From Nitrosomonas sp. (GTDB lineage Bacteria > Pseudomonadota > Gammaproteobacteria > Burkholderiales > Nitrosomonadaceae): DNA of 62,851 nucleotides. Of this stretch, positions 18,511-26,631 are shown one piece after another. The stretch is taken from NCBI RefSeq assembly GCF_021731985.1, contig NZ_JAKFWH010000033.1, forward strand, positions 1 through 62,851. The letters are read 5' to 3'. Below the pieces are notes generated by a model that was given only the letters and a program-made list of their open reading frames with translations, had not been told where the DNA came from and did not search any database. Within the stretch, counting starts at the first letter, position 1, and each line of letters opens with the position of its first letter. Both the position numbers and the translations under genes were made by a program.

Positions 18511-19131
18511 CTAAATCCCAGTATCCAGTTTATTCTCTGAAAGAGTGAGATATTTATGATGCAGCTGAATTACCTGTGCTTTCAGGTAATTAATATCCTG
18601 ATCGTTGATGATAACATCATCGGCTTTTTGTAAGCGCGCTTTTCGCGAGGTCTGTGCTGCCATAATTGCTCTTACCTGCTGTTCAGACAAATTGCTACGC
18701 GCCATGGTTCTTAAAATTTGCTGCTGCTCCTCACAATCGACAATCAGAATACGTTGAATAATATTGTCATAATCATTCGTTTCAAATAACAAGGGAATGA
18801 CGATTATGATGTAGGAAGACTTGGTTTCTGCAATTTTCTGAATAGTTTCTTTAAGAATGAGGGGGTGTAGAATCTTTTCGAGCTTGAACCGTGAATCATT
18901 ATCCGAAAAAATCAGGTTACGCATTTTTTCCCTATCCAAAGAACCATCTACTGCAATCATACTATCTTGGAATGCATTGCGAATTGAGTTAATGGCTAAG
19001 CCATGAGGCTGGGTTAAGTTTCGAGCAATTACATCGGTGTCCACAACGTCAATACCTAAATCTAAGAAAAATTGACTGGCACTCGATTTTCCACAACCAA
19101 TCCCTCCAGTCAATCCAACGACAAAGGCCAT
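18511..19131 (-). CDS. coaE: Dephospho-CoA kinase
   Basis: A 206-aa P-loop kinase that phosphorylates dephospho-CoA in the last step of coenzyme A synthesis. It starts with FVVGLTGGIGCGKSSASQFF (Walker A). VDTDVIARNLT is the substrate-binding block, IIIVIPLLFET follows, and the LID region is around MARSNLSEQQVRAIMAAQ. It lies 3 bp downstream of pilD on the same strand. The other CoA gene of the window, coaD, lies far away at 31336. Confidence 0.96.
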   Translation of the reverse strand: MAFVVGLTGGIGCGKSSASQFFLDLGIDVVDTDVIARNLTQPHGLAINSIRNAFQDSMIAVDGSLDREKMRNLIFSDNDSRFKLEKILHPLILKETIQKIAETKSSYIIIVIPLLFETNDYDNIIQRILIVDCEEQQQILRTMARSNLSEQQVRAIMAAQTSRKARLQKADDVIINDQDINYLKAQVIQLHHKYLTLSENKLDTGI

Positions 19132-19134
19132 AAA

Positions 19135-19995
19135 TCAGAATAAACCATGATAAGCATAATTCAGTTTTTCTCCCCAAAATAGAGCAATAAATGCCCCACC
19201 AACCAGATAAGGACCGAATGGAATGGGAGTACTCTTTTTGAGTCTAGCAGTTAACACTAATCCAATACCAACAGTTGCGCCCACCAGTGATGAGGAAAGC
19301 ATGACCAGCGGAAGCATATTCCATCCCAACCACGCGCCAATAGCAGATAACAACTTAAAATCACCATAACCCATACCTTCTTTACCCGTGGAAAGTTTAA
19401 AGCACCAGTAAATTGACCACAAAGAAAGATAGCCTGCTACAGCGCCAATAATTGCAGATTGAATATCAGTAAAACCATTGTTCATATTGATCAGTAAGCC
19501 CATCCATAATAATGGTATGGTTATATCATCCGGCAGTAGTTGCGTATTCAAATCAATGACTGCAAGTGCAATGAGCGCCCACACAAAAATCAATACCGCA
19601 ATAGTTATCAAACCGTAACCATAATACCAGGCAACAAAACCGCTCATAAGCGCCGTTACTGTTTCTACAATAGGATAACGCAGTGAAATATGTGCATGGC
19701 ATTGAGAACAACGACCTAGTAAAACAAGATAGCTAACAATTGGAATATTTTCCCATACGGTTATTTTATGTCCGCAATGAGTACATACCGAACGAGGGGT
19801 AATCAGGTTAAATGTAGGCAACGCTTTGCCCGCTTCACCATGCAGCTCTGCACACTGCTGCAGCCAATTTCTTTTCATCATTTCAGGCAGACGGTATATC
19901 ACGACGTTCAGAAAGCTGCCGATCATTAACCCGATTATCGCGACAAATGAAATAAAAAAAGCCGGCGTATCTTGCAGCATGGATAGTAATGGCAT
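19135..19995 (-). CDS. pilD: Prepilin leader peptidase / N-methyltransferase
   Basis: A 286-aa membrane aspartyl protease that cleaves and methylates type IV pilin precursors. The amino part has the cytoplasmic zinc-binding pairs CTHCGH and CSQCHA, then a multi-helix domain. The two catalytic aspartates lie in VIDLNTQLLPDD and GMGYGDFKLL (GxGD type). It stands between pilC and coaE with short gaps. With PilC, and with PilJ and ChpA elsewhere in the window, it indicates a type IV pilus system. Confidence 0.95.
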   Translation of the reverse strand: MPLLSMLQDTPAFFISFVAIIGLMIGSFLNVVIYRLPEMMKRNWLQQCAELHGEAGKALPTFNLITPRSVCTHCGHKITVWENIPIVSYLVLLGRCSQCHAHISLRYPIVETVTALMSGFVAWYYGYGLITIAVLIFVWALIALAVIDLNTQLLPDDITIPLLWMGLLINMNNGFTDIQSAIIGAVAGYLSLWSIYWCFKLSTGKEGMGYGDFKLLSAIGAWLGWNMLPLVMLSSSLVGATVGIGLVLTARLKKSTPIPFGPYLVGGAFIALFWGEKLNYAYHGLF

Positions 19996-20033
19996 GGTTA
20001 TTATGTAATAGAATTGGATTCCGGGAGTCGCGT

Positions 20034-21257
20034 TTAATTAACAACCATACCCATTTTGAAGATAGGCAAATACATCGCAACGACCATACCGCCAATTAGT
20101 GTTCCCAATACAACCATGATGATCGGCTCCATCAAACTTGACAGCGCGGCAACCGCATCATCTACTTCTGCTTCGTAGAAGTCAGCGATTTTACTTAACA
20201 TGGAATCAAGCGAACCGGCCTCTTCACCAATGGCGACCATTTGAATCACCATGTTCGGAAATACATTGGTGCCAGCCATGGAAGAGGTCAAACTATTGCC
20301 TGTACTGACTTCAATTTGTATGTTCTTGGTGGCTTCGAAATAAATATGATTCCCTGCCGCACCGGCGACCGAATCCAATGATTCTACCAGAGGCACACCT
20401 GCGGCAAACATAGTTGAAAGTGTACGTGACCAGCGTGCAATCGTAGCTTTACGGATTACTTCTCCGAAGATAGGTAACTTAAGCGCAAAACGATCCATAA
20501 CATGTTGCATTGAGATTGAACGCTTCCAAGTATATAAAAAAGCATAAATTCCACCGCCCAGAATACCGAGAATGGCCCACCAATATGCAACGAAGAAATT
20601 TGAAATGGTCATTACAAAAAGCGTTGGGGCGGGCAATTCAGCACCGAATCCTTCAAATAGATCTTTAAAAGCCGGGATTACAAAAATCATGATTACTGCA
20701 GTAATAACAAAAGCAACTACGATAATCGAAATAGGGTAAAAAAGTGCAGATTTAATTTTCCCCTTAATGGCTTGAATTTTTTCTTTGTAGGTTGCCAAAC
20801 GATCCAGAATATGATCTAGAATACCGGCAGCTTCTCCTGCTCCCACAAGATTACAATATAGTTCATCGAAGTAAAGCGGGTATTTACGAAATGCATCTGT
20901 CAAATTACTACCAGTTTCTACGTCGGCTTTAATATCCAAAAGTAATTTACTCAAGGCTCGGTTGCTGTGACCTCTGCCCACTATATCGAAGGCTTGTAAT
21001 AGCGGCACACCAGATTTCATCATAGTAGCCAACTGACGTGTAAATAACGTTATATCTTTGTCAGTAATTTTGCCACCGGATTGAGTTTTCTTTATTTTTG
21101 TGACTTTGATACCCTGGCGGCGTAATGTAGAAGTAACAATAACTGTTCCAGCAGCGCGCATTTCACCTTTTATCTGTTTACCAGCCCTGTCCTTACCTTC
21201 CCACGAGTAATTAATTTCTTTTAGCTTATTCTCTGTGTGCGCTGTCACAGTTGCCAT
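20034..21257 (-). CDS. pilC: Type IV pilus inner-membrane platform protein PilC
   Basis: A 407-aa protein with two tandem GspF/PilC domains. Conserved stretches include FTRQLATMMKSGVPLLQAFD in the first and WSRTLSTMFAAGVPLVESLD in the second. Three membrane segments are visible, and the last carries LSSLMEPIIMVVLGTLIGGM. PilC links the assembly and retraction ATPases to the pilus base. The usual upstream neighbour pilB is not present, so the locus starts here. The next gene upstream encodes a nucleotide-sugar epimerase-like protein. Confidence 0.95.
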   Translation of the reverse strand: MATVTAHTENKLKEINYSWEGKDRAGKQIKGEMRAAGTVIVTSTLRRQGIKVTKIKKTQSGGKITDKDITLFTRQLATMMKSGVPLLQAFDIVGRGHSNRALSKLLLDIKADVETGSNLTDAFRKYPLYFDELYCNLVGAGEAAGILDHILDRLATYKEKIQAIKGKIKSALFYPISIIVVAFVITAVIMIFVIPAFKDLFEGFGAELPAPTLFVMTISNFFVAYWWAILGILGGGIYAFLYTWKRSISMQHVMDRFALKLPIFGEVIRKATIARWSRTLSTMFAAGVPLVESLDSVAGAAGNHIYFEATKNIQIEVSTGNSLTSSMAGTNVFPNMVIQMVAIGEEAGSLDSMLSKIADFYEAEVDDAVAALSSLMEPIIMVVLGTLIGGMVVAMYLPIFKMGMVVN

Positions 21258-21402
21258 AATTAGCTCCTCAAAAACTTAGAGTATTCATGAAAATATATAC
21301 TAGAAAAACATTGCAAAGACTCAAATTCCGCTATTGTCATTAACAACAAAGCTCAAAAGATAATTCTGAGCTTGTGCGGAACTAACGGCATAGTTTGGTG
21401 TA

Positions 21403-22344
21403 TTACTTAGCGCTAATTTTCACAGCATTGGGTTCTATCTTAGATGTCATTGGCTCTTCCGTATGAACAGCTTTAATGCCATCAAAAATTGTTGGGTACA
21501 ACAAGTTGACATGCAATTCTTTTTTCATTCTTAGATTATTAAGCCGCCTGGATTCTTTCATGAAAGATAGCATCGTAGGCGATATCTGTTCTTGGGCTTG
21601 ATTGCGGGTGATACGAGGGGGACGTGGCAAAGCAAAATGATCTGCGACTAAATCAAAATATTCTCCCATTTTCAGATGCGAGTCATCGCAGGTATGATAG
21701 ATTCTATTTGGCTTTGCATGTTGCAAGGCAGCACAAATTATTCTAGCGAGATCATCCGCATGAATATGATTGGTATAACTATCTTCAGTATCCAATAATG
21801 CCGGATGACCTTCTCGCAAACGTGTTAGTGGCAATCTGTTTGCTGCATAAATACCCGGTACCCTTAAAATGGAAACGGGAATATGATTACGCTTTCCCCA
21901 ATTACGTATTTGTCTTTCAGCATCGATGCGTCGTATTGCTCGACCATTTTCCGGATGAACTGGGTATGTCTCGTCTATTAGTGTCCCATGGCAATCGCCA
22001 TAAACCCCGCTGGTACTGATATAGATGAATCGTTGTGGTAAAATCCCTGCTTGCCGTTCTGTTCGTCTGGTTAATGCGGACAGTAGATGTGCGGTTCTGC
22101 GATCGTATAATCCTTGATTGGGCGGAGGAGCCAAGTGTAGAACTAACTGTGCAATCCCAGCGAGTTTCTCGAGACTTCTCGGAAGATCAAGATTTCCGTA
22201 AATTGGGATAATGCCATGTAACCGTAAATGGCCAGCGCTATCTAAATTACGATATAAACCGAGCATTCGGTAATGTGTTTGTAAAAGTGGTGCTACCCGT
22301 AAGGCAATATCACCACAACCAACAATTAACAGTGTTTTTTTCAT
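21403..22344 (-). CDS. NAD-dependent epimerase/dehydratase-like SDR protein
   Basis: A 313-aa extended short-chain dehydrogenase. The dinucleotide-binding turn is at the amino end (LIVGCGDIALRVAPLL), and FIYISTSGVYGD carries the serine/tyrosine region. RVPGIYAANRLPLTRLREG and YTNHIHADDLARII are typical of the YeeZ-like group. The exact substrate is unknown. It is divergent from the ferredoxin-reductase gene (49 bp apart), and an intergenic gap separates it from pilC. Confidence 0.82.
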   Translation of the reverse strand: MKKTLLIVGCGDIALRVAPLLQTHYRMLGLYRNLDSAGHLRLHGIIPIYGNLDLPRSLEKLAGIAQLVLHLAPPPNQGLYDRRTAHLLSALTRRTERQAGILPQRFIYISTSGVYGDCHGTLIDETYPVHPENGRAIRRIDAERQIRNWGKRNHIPVSILRVPGIYAANRLPLTRLREGHPALLDTEDSYTNHIHADDLARIICAALQHAKPNRIYHTCDDSHLKMGEYFDLVADHFALPRPPRITRNQAQEQISPTMLSFMKESRRLNNLRMKKELHVNLLYPTIFDGIKAVHTEEPMTSKIEPNAVKISAK

Positions 22345-22393
22345 ATTAGCTATTTGTTTCTGATTATTATATTTTTTATTTGTCTGCCACTCA

Positions 22394-23449
22394 ATGTCGT
22401 ATCAAATCATTATTAAACCTAGCGAGCATGCTCTAAAAGTAGAATCTGGAGAAACTATTCTTGAAGCAGCCCTCCGTGAAGGCTTCTCGCTGCCTTATGG
22501 CTGTCGTAATGGTTCCTGTGGGATTTGCAAAGGAAAAATCATACAAGGCAAAGTAGACTATGGCCACCACAGTGAAGAAACATTGACTGAAGAAGAGAAG
22601 CAAGCCGGTAAAGCATTGTTTTGTTGCGCTTCTCCACTGACCGATCTGGTTATTGAATGTCATGAAATCGGCGCCACTAAGAATATTGAAATTAAAACAT
22701 TACCGTGCCGTGTGCATAATCTTGAGCTTGTCGCTCCTGATGTGATGATTATTTCTCTAAAACTTCCTACTAATCAGCGGCTGCAGTTTTTAGCAGGGCA
22801 ATATATCGATATCCTGCCCAAAGATGGAAAGCGACGGAGTTTTTCTTTGGCGAATGCACCGCATGATGATGAATTTTTGCAATTACATGCACGTAACTAT
22901 CCTGGAGGCGCATTTACTGAACATGTTTTTACGCACATGAAAGCCAAAGATATGCTTCGCTTCACAGGGCCTTTAGGCTCATTCTTTTTACGCGACACAC
23001 CCGAGAATACTTCCATTATCTTTCTGGCGAGCGGCACAGGATTTGCGCCAATCAAAAGTATTCTTGAACACATTTTTCATCAAGAGAACAGTCGAAACAA
23101 TAAAATAAAAATGACACTCTACTGGGGTGCTCGTAAAAGAGCTGATTTGTATTTAGCGGATTTAGCAGATAAGTGGCAACAACAACACAAAAATTTCACT
23201 TTTGTCCCCGTGCTGTCTGAACCCTTACCAACCGACAACTGGGAAGGGAGAATCGGTTTGGTACATGAAGCGGTCGTGCAAGACTTTCGCAGTTTGGAAA
23301 AACATCGGGTATATGCCTGTGGCGCTCCAGCTATGGTAAAAGCTGCTTACCACGACTTTACCAATCTTCGCGATTTGCCAAAAGATGCTTTTTTCTCCGA
23401 TGTATTCACGCCCTCAACCAGCAACCCCCAAGTTGTACAAGAATCTTAG
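22394..23449 (+). CDS. 2Fe-2S ferredoxin-NAD(P)H reductase fusion (CDP-6-deoxy-glucoseen reductase-like)
   Basis: A 351-aa electron-transfer protein. Residues 1-90 form a plant-type ferredoxin with the cluster cysteines in CRNGSCGICKG and a fourth cysteine in ALFCCA. The FAD-binding barrel follows (RRSFSLANAPHD), then the NAD-binding lobe (IIFLASGTGFAPIKSILEH and VYACGAPAMVKAAY). This order matches the CDP-6-deoxy-delta-3,4-glucoseen reductase/oxygenase-reductase family, which is often annotated from one substrate without proof. No partner oxygenase is adjacent. Confidence 0.85.
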   Translation: MSYQIIIKPSEHALKVESGETILEAALREGFSLPYGCRNGSCGICKGKIIQGKVDYGHHSEETLTEEEKQAGKALFCCASPLTDLVIECHEIGATKNIEIKTLPCRVHNLELVAPDVMIISLKLPTNQRLQFLAGQYIDILPKDGKRRSFSLANAPHDDEFLQLHARNYPGGAFTEHVFTHMKAKDMLRFTGPLGSFFLRDTPENTSIIFLASGTGFAPIKSILEHIFHQENSRNNKIKMTLYWGARKRADLYLADLADKWQQQHKNFTFVPVLSEPLPTDNWEGRIGLVHEAVVQDFRSLEKHRVYACGAPAMVKAAYHDFTNLRDLPKDAFFSDVFTPSTSNPQVVQES

Positions 23450-23454
23450 CCGCT

Positions 23455-24630
23455 TTAATTGATCTGATTGAGTGTTAATTCAAGCCCCTTATTATAATGA
23501 TTCATAGCTAATTCATGTTTGCCTAATTTCTCATTCAGTTGCGCTAAAGCAAAATGCGCTTTATGCCCAGACTCAACAGATAAGCTGGCTTCTAAATAAT
23601 TTTGTGCTTTACCCCAAAGTTCGCAGTGCGTACAAAGTTTACCGAGTGTCAATAACAATTGCGCGTTATTAGGCTGTGATTTCAGCCAAACTTCAGCACA
23701 CTCAATTTGCCTGTTAACGTGATAATCCAGACACTCTGCATAGAGTTCAATTAATTCGTTATCCCATGTAATGGGAACATTCTGTTCAATGATCCGATTT
23801 GCAATCGTGCAGCTTCCTTGTGAGATATAGGCACGCGCGGCAGCAACAGAAAGCTTACTATCCATTTTCTCCATGGGTGATATGTGCTGCCAGTACTGAT
23901 TTAGTGATGGCAAGTCCGAAGCTTTACTTCTAATATTTTCTATTTGTGCGTCGTGTTTTAATTCTTTTATCAGCGTTTTATTGGCTGACTGACGTTTTGC
24001 CAGTACTTCAGCTAACTCAATGACTGCATCCCAATTTCCGGCTTGTTTTTGCGCTTCCAGTTCCAGTTGTAAAACGACAGTCGATTGTAAGCCGCCATCC
24101 GAGTACAAAGATCGTAATGTTTTGAGCGCTTCTTCGTAATGCCCATCATGCAGTAGAAATTCAGTTTTAGTGGCAAGGCATAACGACTTTTCATCGGGCG
24201 CTTTTTGGAGCGCCGTGTTCAGATACTGATCTCGCGCTGTGATTTCATCAAGCTTATTTGCTGAACGAGCTGCAATGACAGCGCAAATTGCTTGAGCCGT
24301 CGATGAATCAGCTAACTTTAATGCTATAGCTGTATTTCTTTGTGCTTTAACAAAATCGCCCTCATAGTAAGCTTTTAATCCAGAAAGTAACATCTCGTCT
24401 GTTTTTTTATGGCGATGCCGCCGACTGAACCCTAATATTCCCAGAATAATCCGGACTAGAATGTAGAAAACAAAAAATGCTGCGATTACTCCAATTATAA
24501 AGTGATCAAGTGATAGCTCTATTTGATAGGGTGGCATCTCCAACAGAGCACGCCCCGTCACGTTTTTTGCAGCAAGTGTAACAGCTACAGCAGCAGCAAA
24601 CAGTGCCAATAGCCAGAGTATCAGTTTCAT
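23455..24630 (-). CDS. hemY: HemY-type TPR membrane protein
   Basis: A 391-aa protein with two amino-terminal membrane segments (ILWLLALFAAAVAVTLA and FIIGVIAAFFVFYILVRII). A long cytoplasmic or periplasmic helical repeat region of TPR character follows (for example YLEASLSVESGHKAHFALAQ). The start has a strong GAGGAG site. HemY proteins are encoded next to hemC and hemD in proteobacteria, as here, and are linked to late haem or protoporphyrin metabolism without a proven reaction. This is distinct from the Bacillus oxidase also called HemY. Confidence 0.88.
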   Translation of the reverse strand: MKLILWLLALFAAAVAVTLAAKNVTGRALLEMPPYQIELSLDHFIIGVIAAFFVFYILVRIILGILGFSRRHRHKKTDEMLLSGLKAYYEGDFVKAQRNTAIALKLADSSTAQAICAVIAARSANKLDEITARDQYLNTALQKAPDEKSLCLATKTEFLLHDGHYEEALKTLRSLYSDGGLQSTVVLQLELEAQKQAGNWDAVIELAEVLAKRQSANKTLIKELKHDAQIENIRSKASDLPSLNQYWQHISPMEKMDSKLSVAAARAYISQGSCTIANRIIEQNVPITWDNELIELYAECLDYHVNRQIECAEVWLKSQPNNAQLLLTLGKLCTHCELWGKAQNYLEASLSVESGHKAHFALAQLNEKLGKHELAMNHYNKGLELTLNQIN

Positions 24631-24752
24631 ATTTTCTCCTCATTGCAGTAGAGCGATCATTGTTAATGTGAACCACAAATTACATAAACACCAGCCATGA
24701 TAAGTACAAGTGATGTTATAAACGCTTTTAGCTTTATTTCGAGTGCTTTCTC

Positions 24753-25562
24753 TTATAAATTGTACTGTTTCCCGGTTACCTGAAAGTACGCTTGCAGGCT
24801 TTCCAGCAAACCTTCATCTCCAGCAGATGTCGCTTTTACGATTTTTCCCAACCCCAATTCTTTTGCTGTCCGGGCAATACGTTCATGAACTGTAAAAACC
24901 GGGGTCGATTTCAGTAATTGTTGGCCAAGCTTGCCTATTATGTCAAATAAATTATGTAATCCTTCGCTGCTAGTGATAATCACGGCGTGAATCTCGCCTT
25001 GCGACCAAGCTGTTATTAATGACGTTGTATCAATATTCGGCTTCCTGCGGTGATAGCATTCTGCGTACTCGAGGAATGCGCCACGCTGTATGAGTGTGTC
25101 TCTCAGTAATTCCCTGCCGCCGTTACCACGAAAAATGACAACTCGTTTGCCAGCCATGTTTTGCAATTGCTCCTGCTGCAGTAATGCTTCACTATCAAAA
25201 TGCTCAACTGGAACGAGTACTTCGTTGATGCCATAATGCTTTAAAGCATCTGCACTACCTTTACCGACGGCGGCAAATCTCAAATGGGAAGGCAATATAC
25301 GTTGCTTGCTAATTAATTGCATGGCTTTGTTGACAGCATTGGGACTGACGAATATTGCCCAATCGAATTCATCTAAACGGCCAATCAAATCTATCAAAGG
25401 ATTTAAATCTTTTACATCCGTTATTTCCAGTACCGGAAGTAAAATTGGATTTCCGCCAATAGCGCGAATACCTTCTGCAAGAAAAACAGATTGCTGTATT
25501 GGACGAGTAACCAGAACATTAATGCCGTCTAATTGTTTGTTTGTAGGCAACGCTATTTCCAA
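24753..25562 (-). CDS. hemD: Uroporphyrinogen-III synthase
   Basis: A 269-aa two-lobed enzyme that closes hydroxymethylbilane with inversion of ring D. The family is poorly conserved. Recognisable parts are [20 protein letters not shown] at the amino end, [34 protein letters not shown] and [15 protein letters not shown]. It overlaps the end of hemC by 10 bp, so it is translated with its pathway neighbour, and hemY lies 122 bp further along the same strand. Confidence 0.93.
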   Translation of the reverse strand: MEIALPTNKQLDGINVLVTRPIQQSVFLAEGIRAIGGNPILLPVLEITDVKDLNPLIDLIGRLDEFDWAIFVSPNAVNKAMQLISKQRILPSHLRFAAVGKGSADALKHYGINEVLVPVEHFDSEALLQQEQLQNMAGKRVVIFRGNGGRELLRDTLIQRGAFLEYAECYHRRKPNIDTTSLITAWSQGEIHAVIITSSEGLHNLFDIIGKLGQQLLKSTPVFTVHERIARTAKELGLGKIVKATSAGDEGLLESLQAYFQVTGKQYNL

Positions 25563-26509
25563 CCATCTGCTGGGACCAAGGCTGCTAATATTTCATCAGC
25601 ACCTTCGCCGACTAGTTTTTTAGCCAGCTGCTGCCCCATTGCGATACCAGTTTCCGGCTTGCCATTTAATGCGCCGCTGATAATGCGTTTACCATCAGGT
25701 TGTGCAACGAAGCCACGTAACTCGAGTGTACCATTGATAATTTCTGCAAATGCTCCCAATGGCACCTGACAACTGCCTCCCAATACACGGCTTAAAGCCC
25801 GTTCTGCTTCCACACAAAAAGCAGTTGCCTGGTGATTCAAAGGTTGCATTAGCTCAATCAAATCCGTGCGATCAGCCCGGCATTCGATACCCAAAGCACC
25901 TTGCCCTACCGCAGGCAAGCTTTGTTCAGGATTCAGCAGTGCAGTGATGCGACCGGATAATCCAAGCCGTTTTAAACCAGCTGCAGCGAGAATGATTGCA
26001 GCATACTGCCCTTCATCGAGTTTACGTAACCGGGTTTGCACATTGCCACGCAATGGATGTACTTGAAGATGAGGAAATTGTGCGCGCAGTTGACTTTCTC
26101 GCCGCAGGCTTGAGGTACCAACAATGCTGCCTTCTGGCAGCACATCCAGATTAGCATATTGATTGGAAACAAAGGCATCGCGTGGATCTTCCCGCTCAGT
26201 GATAGCAGCAAGCTTGAATCCCTCAGGCACATTCATGGGCATATCTTTCATCGAATGCACCGCGATATCCGCACGTCCATCTTCTAAGGCTTGCTCTAGT
26301 TCCTTAATGAACAGACCCTTCCCGCCTATTTTTGATAATGATTGGTCCAGTATCTGGTCGCCAAGCGTTGTCATGCCGAGTATGCTGATTTCAGTTTGCG
26401 GGTATAATTCGCCTAAACATTTCTGAATAAACTTAGCTTGCCACATTGCAAGTAGGCTTTCTCGTGATGCAATGACGATTTTCTGGGGAGATAAAAATGA
26501 ATTGGGCAT
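25553..26509 (-). CDS. hemC: Porphobilinogen deaminase (hydroxymethylbilane synthase)
   Basis: A 318-aa enzyme that joins four porphobilinogens. It has the signatures [31 protein letters not shown] and [17 protein letters not shown]. The cysteine that binds the dipyrromethane cofactor lies in [15 protein letters not shown]. It is the first gene of a hemC-hemD(-hemY) minus-strand unit and is divergent from ppc, with 122 bp between the starts. Confidence 0.96.
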   Translation of the reverse strand: MPNSFLSPQKIVIASRESLLAMWQAKFIQKCLGELYPQTEISILGMTTLGDQILDQSLSKIGGKGLFIKELEQALEDGRADIAVHSMKDMPMNVPEGFKLAAITEREDPRDAFVSNQYANLDVLPEGSIVGTSSLRRESQLRAQFPHLQVHPLRGNVQTRLRKLDEGQYAAIILAAAGLKRLGLSGRITALLNPEQSLPAVGQGALGIECRADRTDLIELMQPLNHQATAFCVEAERALSRVLGGSCQVPLGAFAEIINGTLELRGFVAQPDGKRIISGALNGKPETGIAMGQQLAKKLVGEGADEILAALVPADGWK

Positions 26510-26631
26510 TAATAGTATAAAATGAAAAAATTACAAAAAATTCTTAATAATAGTCATTTTAGCATGGTCGACACTAACTTGGCTTATCGCAAGAGCATGT
26601 CGGATTCATTTTTAAGTGAGCGTGTGATGCG